From Nocardia donostiensis (GTDB taxonomy: Bacteria; Actinomycetota; Actinomycetes; Mycobacteriales; Mycobacteriaceae), in contig NZ_MUKP01000001.1 in NCBI RefSeq assembly GCF_002081715.1, positions 186,001 to 250,000 of the forward strand: a stretch of 64,000 nucleotides of DNA, read 5' to 3'. This document shows positions 61,362 through 64,000 of this stretch, one piece after another (position 1 is the stretch's first letter; the number at the start of each line of letters is the position of its first letter). The notes under the pieces were generated by a model. The model saw nothing but the letters and a program-made list of their open reading frames with translations. It was not told where the DNA came from and made no database searches. The position numbers and the translations under genes are program-made.

Positions 61362-63077
61362 ATGTCTTCCTCTGCTGCCGCCGCGCAGTCGTTCGCCGAG
61401 CTCGGCGTGCACCCGAAACTGACGAAAACCCTGGCTGCGGGCGGTATCACCGCGCCGTTCCTGATCCAGGCCGCCACCCTGCCCGATACCCTCGCCGGTC
61501 GTGACGTGCTCGGTCGCGGTAAAACCGGCAGCGGTAAAACGCTGGCGTTCAGCCTTCCGATGGTCCAGTCGCTCACTGGAGTCGAGCGGGTTCCGGGACG
61601 GCCCACCGGGTTGATCCTCGCGCCAACCCGCGAATTGGCGACGCAGATCGCCGCCACGCTCACCCCGTTGGCCGAGGTCTCCGGGCTCCGTGTCGTCACC
61701 GTATTCGGTGGTGTTCCGGTGCAACGGCAGGCCCGCGCCCTGGGGTCCGGTGCCGATATTCTCGTCGCCTGCCCCGGCCGGCTAGAGGACCTGATGCGGC
61801 AGCGGATCGTCTCGCTGGACGCGGTGCGCATCGCCGTGCTCGACGAGGCCGACCATATGGCCGATCTCGGTTTCCTCGCTGCCGTCACCCGCATCCTCGC
61901 CGCAACCCCGTCCGGCGGTCAGCGGCTGCTGTTCTCGGCCACCCTGGACAACGGTGTGGACAAACTCGTCAAGCGTTTCCTGAACAACCCGCTGTCGCAT
62001 TCGGTGCAGGAGGCCGAGACCCCGGTACCTGCGATGACCCATCAGGTCTTCGAGGTCGCCAGCACCGAGGCCAAACGCGAAATGGTGCGCGTGCTGGCCT
62101 CGGGCAGCGGCCGCCGCATCCTGTTCATGCGCACCAAACACCACGCCGCCCGCCTGGCCAAACAGCTCACCGGCGCCGGTGTCACCGCCACCTCCCTGCA
62201 CGGCAACCTCTCCCAGAACGCCCGCGACCGCAACCTCGCCGCCTTCACCACCGGTACGGCCCGCGTCCTGGTCGCCACCGATATCGCCGCCCGCGGTGTC
62301 CACGTCGACGACGTCGAACTGGTGGTGCACGTCGACCCGCCCGCCGAGCACAAGGCCTACCTGCATCGCTCCGGCCGCACCGCACGCGCGGGCAGTTCGG
62401 GTGACGTGGTGACCCTGGTGCTTCCCGAACAGCGCAAGGACGTAGCTGTGCTGCTGCGCAAGGCCGGACTCGACGTGCAGCCTCAGCCGGTGACCCCGCG
62501 GTCCGCGGCCGTCATCGCCCTCGCCGGCCGCCCCGCTCAGTCCGCTGCCGCTGCCGCGTCGTCCGATCCAGGTGCCTCGTCCAGCCCCGCGCGGCAAGCG
62601 CCGTCTCAGTCCGCTCCCGCACGAACCAAACAGGCGCGCGTTGGTAGCGGACGAGGAAAACCCGCCTCCCGTCACACCAATGGGAGTGGTTCCGATCTCG
62701 GTCGCGCAGCCTCGCGCAGTCAGCCCAAGCGGGCTCCTCGCCGTGGTACTGCTGATCAGCTGGCGTCCTCGCATGAGCAGTCCGAGCACAATGCCCGCCG
62801 GGGAACCCGCTCCGGCCGCGATGTAGCACCGACACAGCCCGAGCGTCCACAGCGGCGGAAATCCGGAGAACAGCGACGCAACATCGGCGACGACCGCACA
62901 CCTGCACAGCCGAATGCCCACCGCACCCACCGCAGTAGCAAGGGCGCCGAGGCCAGCCGGTCTGCCGCTCCCGCCCCACGCAACTCCCGGTCGGGCGCGC
63001 AGATGTCGCACTCCGGCGCTTCCACCCATCTCGGGCAGCGCTCAGGCACCAGGCGGGCAACCCGTCCGGCAGGGTGA
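61362..63077 (+). CDS. DEAD-box RNA helicase
   Basis: 571 residues. Q-motif region SFAELGVHPKLTKTLAAGGITAPFLIQ; motif I GRGKTGSGKT; Ia PTRELATQ; motif II VLDEADHM (D-E-A-D); motif III SAT; IV-VI region ILFMRTKHHAARLAKQL, VATDIAARGVHVDDVELVVHVDPP and HRSGRTARAG. The last 190 residues are a basic tail rich in Arg, Ser, Gln and Pro, as in RhlE-type helicases, probably for RNA binding. Unwinds RNA in ribosome assembly or decay. No clear ribosome site precedes the ATG. Confidence 0.93.
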   Translation: MSSSAAAAQSFAELGVHPKLTKTLAAGGITAPFLIQAATLPDTLAGRDVLGRGKTGSGKTLAFSLPMVQSLTGVERVPGRPTGLILAPTRELATQIAATLTPLAEVSGLRVVTVFGGVPVQRQARALGSGADILVACPGRLEDLMRQRIVSLDAVRIAVLDEADHMADLGFLAAVTRILAATPSGGQRLLFSATLDNGVDKLVKRFLNNPLSHSVQEAETPVPAMTHQVFEVASTEAKREMVRVLASGSGRRILFMRTKHHAARLAKQLTGAGVTATSLHGNLSQNARDRNLAAFTTGTARVLVATDIAARGVHVDDVELVVHVDPPAEHKAYLHRSGRTARAGSSGDVVTLVLPEQRKDVAVLLRKAGLDVQPQPVTPRSAAVIALAGRPAQSAAAAASSDPGASSSPARQAPSQSAPARTKQARVGSGRGKPASRHTNGSGSDLGRAASRSQPKRAPRRGTADQLASSHEQSEHNARRGTRSGRDVAPTQPERPQRRKSGEQRRNIGDDRTPAQPNAHRTHRSSKGAEASRSAAPAPRNSRSGAQMSHSGASTHLGQRSGTRRATRPAG

Positions 63078-63118
63078 CTGTGGCGGCGTAGCGAGCACCG
63101 GCTGCGAGACACCGCATC

Positions 63119-63147
63119 TTGGCAACCAGCCAATACATCGGTAGGCA
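63119..63147 (+). promoter_or_regulatory. Promoter of the alcohol dehydrogenase gene, leaderless
   Basis: TTGGCA (63119-63124), 17-nt spacer, TAGGCA (63142-63147), ending 7 nt before the ATG at 63155. Confidence 0.6.
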
Positions 63148-63154
63148 TGTACGC

Positions 63155-64000
63155 ATGAGTACTGCTGCCGCCTACGCTATGCCCGCTGCCGACGCGCCAT
63201 TCCAGAAGGTCACCATCGAGCGTCGTGAGCTCGGACCGCACGATGTGCTGATCGATATCAAGTACGCGGGGATCTGCCACTCCGATATCCACACCGCGCG
63301 CAACGAATGGGGTGGTACGAGTTACCCGTGCGTACCGGGGCACGAGATCGCGGGGATCGTGGCCGCGGTCGGTTCGGCGGTCACCAGGCACAAGGTCGGC
63401 GACCGAGTGGGGGTGGGCTGCATGGTGGATTCCTGCGGTCGCTGCGAACCCTGCCTGGCGGGTGAGGAACAGTACTGTTCTGCGACCGTCATGACCTACG
63501 GCACGCCGGTCCCGGAAACGGTGCAGCCGGGCGGGTACACCATGGGCGGCTACTCGACGCAGATCGTGGTCACCGAGAACTTCGTCGTGACCATCCCCGA
63601 AGGTATCGACCTTTCGGTGGCCGCGCCGCTGCTGTGCGCGGGCATCACCCTGTTCTCGCCGCTACAGCACTGGGGCGCGGGGCCGGGTAAGCGGGTCGCC
63701 ATCGTCGGTATGGGCGGGCTCGGGCATATCGGGGTGAAGATCGCGGCCTCGCTGGGCGCCGAGGTGACGGTGCTCAGCCATACGTTGAGTAAACAGGACG
63801 ACGGCAAACGGTTCGGCGCCCACCACTACTACGCGACCAGCGATAAGCAGACCTTCCGCAACCTGCGCGGCACCTTCGACCTGATCATCAACACCGTCTC
63901 CGCCGAACTGCCCATCGACAACTATCTGCGGCTGCTCGCCCGCGACGGCACCATGGTCCTGCTCGGGCTGCCCGAGAATCCGCTGTCCGTGCACCCGATG
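63155..64000 (+). CDS. Zinc-dependent NAD(P) alcohol dehydrogenase, 5' part
   Basis: 282 codons; the gene runs off the right edge. Catalytic zinc ligands are in [15 protein letters not shown] (Cys) and [10 protein letters not shown] (His-Glu); the structural zinc site is [19 protein letters not shown] with four cysteines. The nucleotide loop is [17 protein letters not shown]. This is the cinnamyl-alcohol-dehydrogenase/YahK type, which reduces aldehydes broadly, usually with NADPH. The physiological substrate is unknown. Confidence 0.92.
   Translation, partial: MSTAAAYAMPAADAPFQKVTIERRELGPHDVLIDIKYAGICHSDIHTARNEWGGTSYPCVPGHEIAGIVAAVGSAVTRHKVGDRVGVGCMVDSCGRCEPCLAGEEQYCSATVMTYGTPVPETVQPGGYTMGGYSTQIVVTENFVVTIPEGIDLSVAAPLLCAGITLFSPLQHWGAGPGKRVAIVGMGGLGHIGVKIAASLGAEVTVLSHTLSKQDDGKRFGAHHYYATSDKQTFRNLRGTFDLIINTVSAELPIDNYLRLLARDGTMVLLGLPENPLSVHPM

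Noticed and set aside
59108..61894. A very long open frame (928 codons) on the minus strand
   Set aside because: It is the antisense shadow of the MetE-like and helicase genes; composition is Arg/Pro-rich without any domain.

Overview
The window is high-GC actinobacterial DNA, most likely from Nocardia or a close relative in the Nocardiaceae. This rests on codon composition, GTG/TTG starts, many leaderless-type promoters, and a gene order that matches the Mycobacterium tuberculosis Rv0427c-Rv0468 interval in many places. Recognisable landmarks are xthA, the Rv0428c-type GNAT, def, the Rv0430-type DUF3263 protein, the Rv0431-type LytR_C protein, sodC, a YbdK-type ligase, the Rv0435c-type AAA ATPase, psd/pssA, groEL2, an Rv0457c-type peptidase, lpdC, an Rv0464c-type AhpD protein, ramB, icl1 and fadB2. 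A pit/DUF3349 block of the Rv0545c-Rv0543c type is inserted in front of ramB. No rRNA, tRNA, CRISPR array, prophage or intact insertion sequence was seen.

Left end (1-9245): a truncated XRE-type regulator, a PLP aminotransferase, a coupled pair of small genes (one resembles a degenerate serine-recombinase domain), an oxidoreductase, an acetyltransferase, a tandem-MerR regulator divergent from a DUF6194 gene, a secreted protein, a VOC protein, the homogentisate pathway genes hmgA-fahA, and a Uma2-type nuclease-like gene. 9212-14777: the conserved xthA-GNAT-def block, divergent from DUF3263, LytR_C, sodC and ybdK. 14859-22447: a PAP2-type membrane phosphatase and a complete six-gene Mrp cation/proton antiporter operon with fused MrpA/B. 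22639-31145: AAA ATPase, a secreted protein, a lipoprotein, an SRPBCC protein, fabH, a GlsB-type membrane protein, the psd-pssA phosphatidylethanolamine operon, and a Clp-N/HTH protein under a striking duplicated operator. 31291-40560: groEL2 with two CIRCE sites, a ZIP-like transporter, regulators, hydrolases and an oxidoreductase.

40725-57041 is mostly central carbon metabolism and its control: lpdC, ramB, a PfkB kinase and isocitrate lyase aceA. Interspersed are an aminoglycoside-phosphotransferase-like gene, a NodB deacetylase, an OhrR-like regulator, the phosphate transporter with two DUF3349 proteins, an orphan XdhC and a secreted lipase. 57226-64000 holds fadB2, a full-length MetE-family protein that has lost three of the four zinc ligands, a DEAD-box RNA helicase, and the 5' part of a zinc alcohol dehydrogenase.

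The strongest leads for something undescribed are: (1) the zinc-less MetE homologue at 58424-60742; (2) the leaderless promoter of the Clp-N/HTH gene (30342-30392), built from two identical CGTCAAC-N5-GTTGACG dyads; (3) a hairpin-bearing repeat found at 16355 and again at 60844; and (4) the coupled small-gene pair at 1059-1582.
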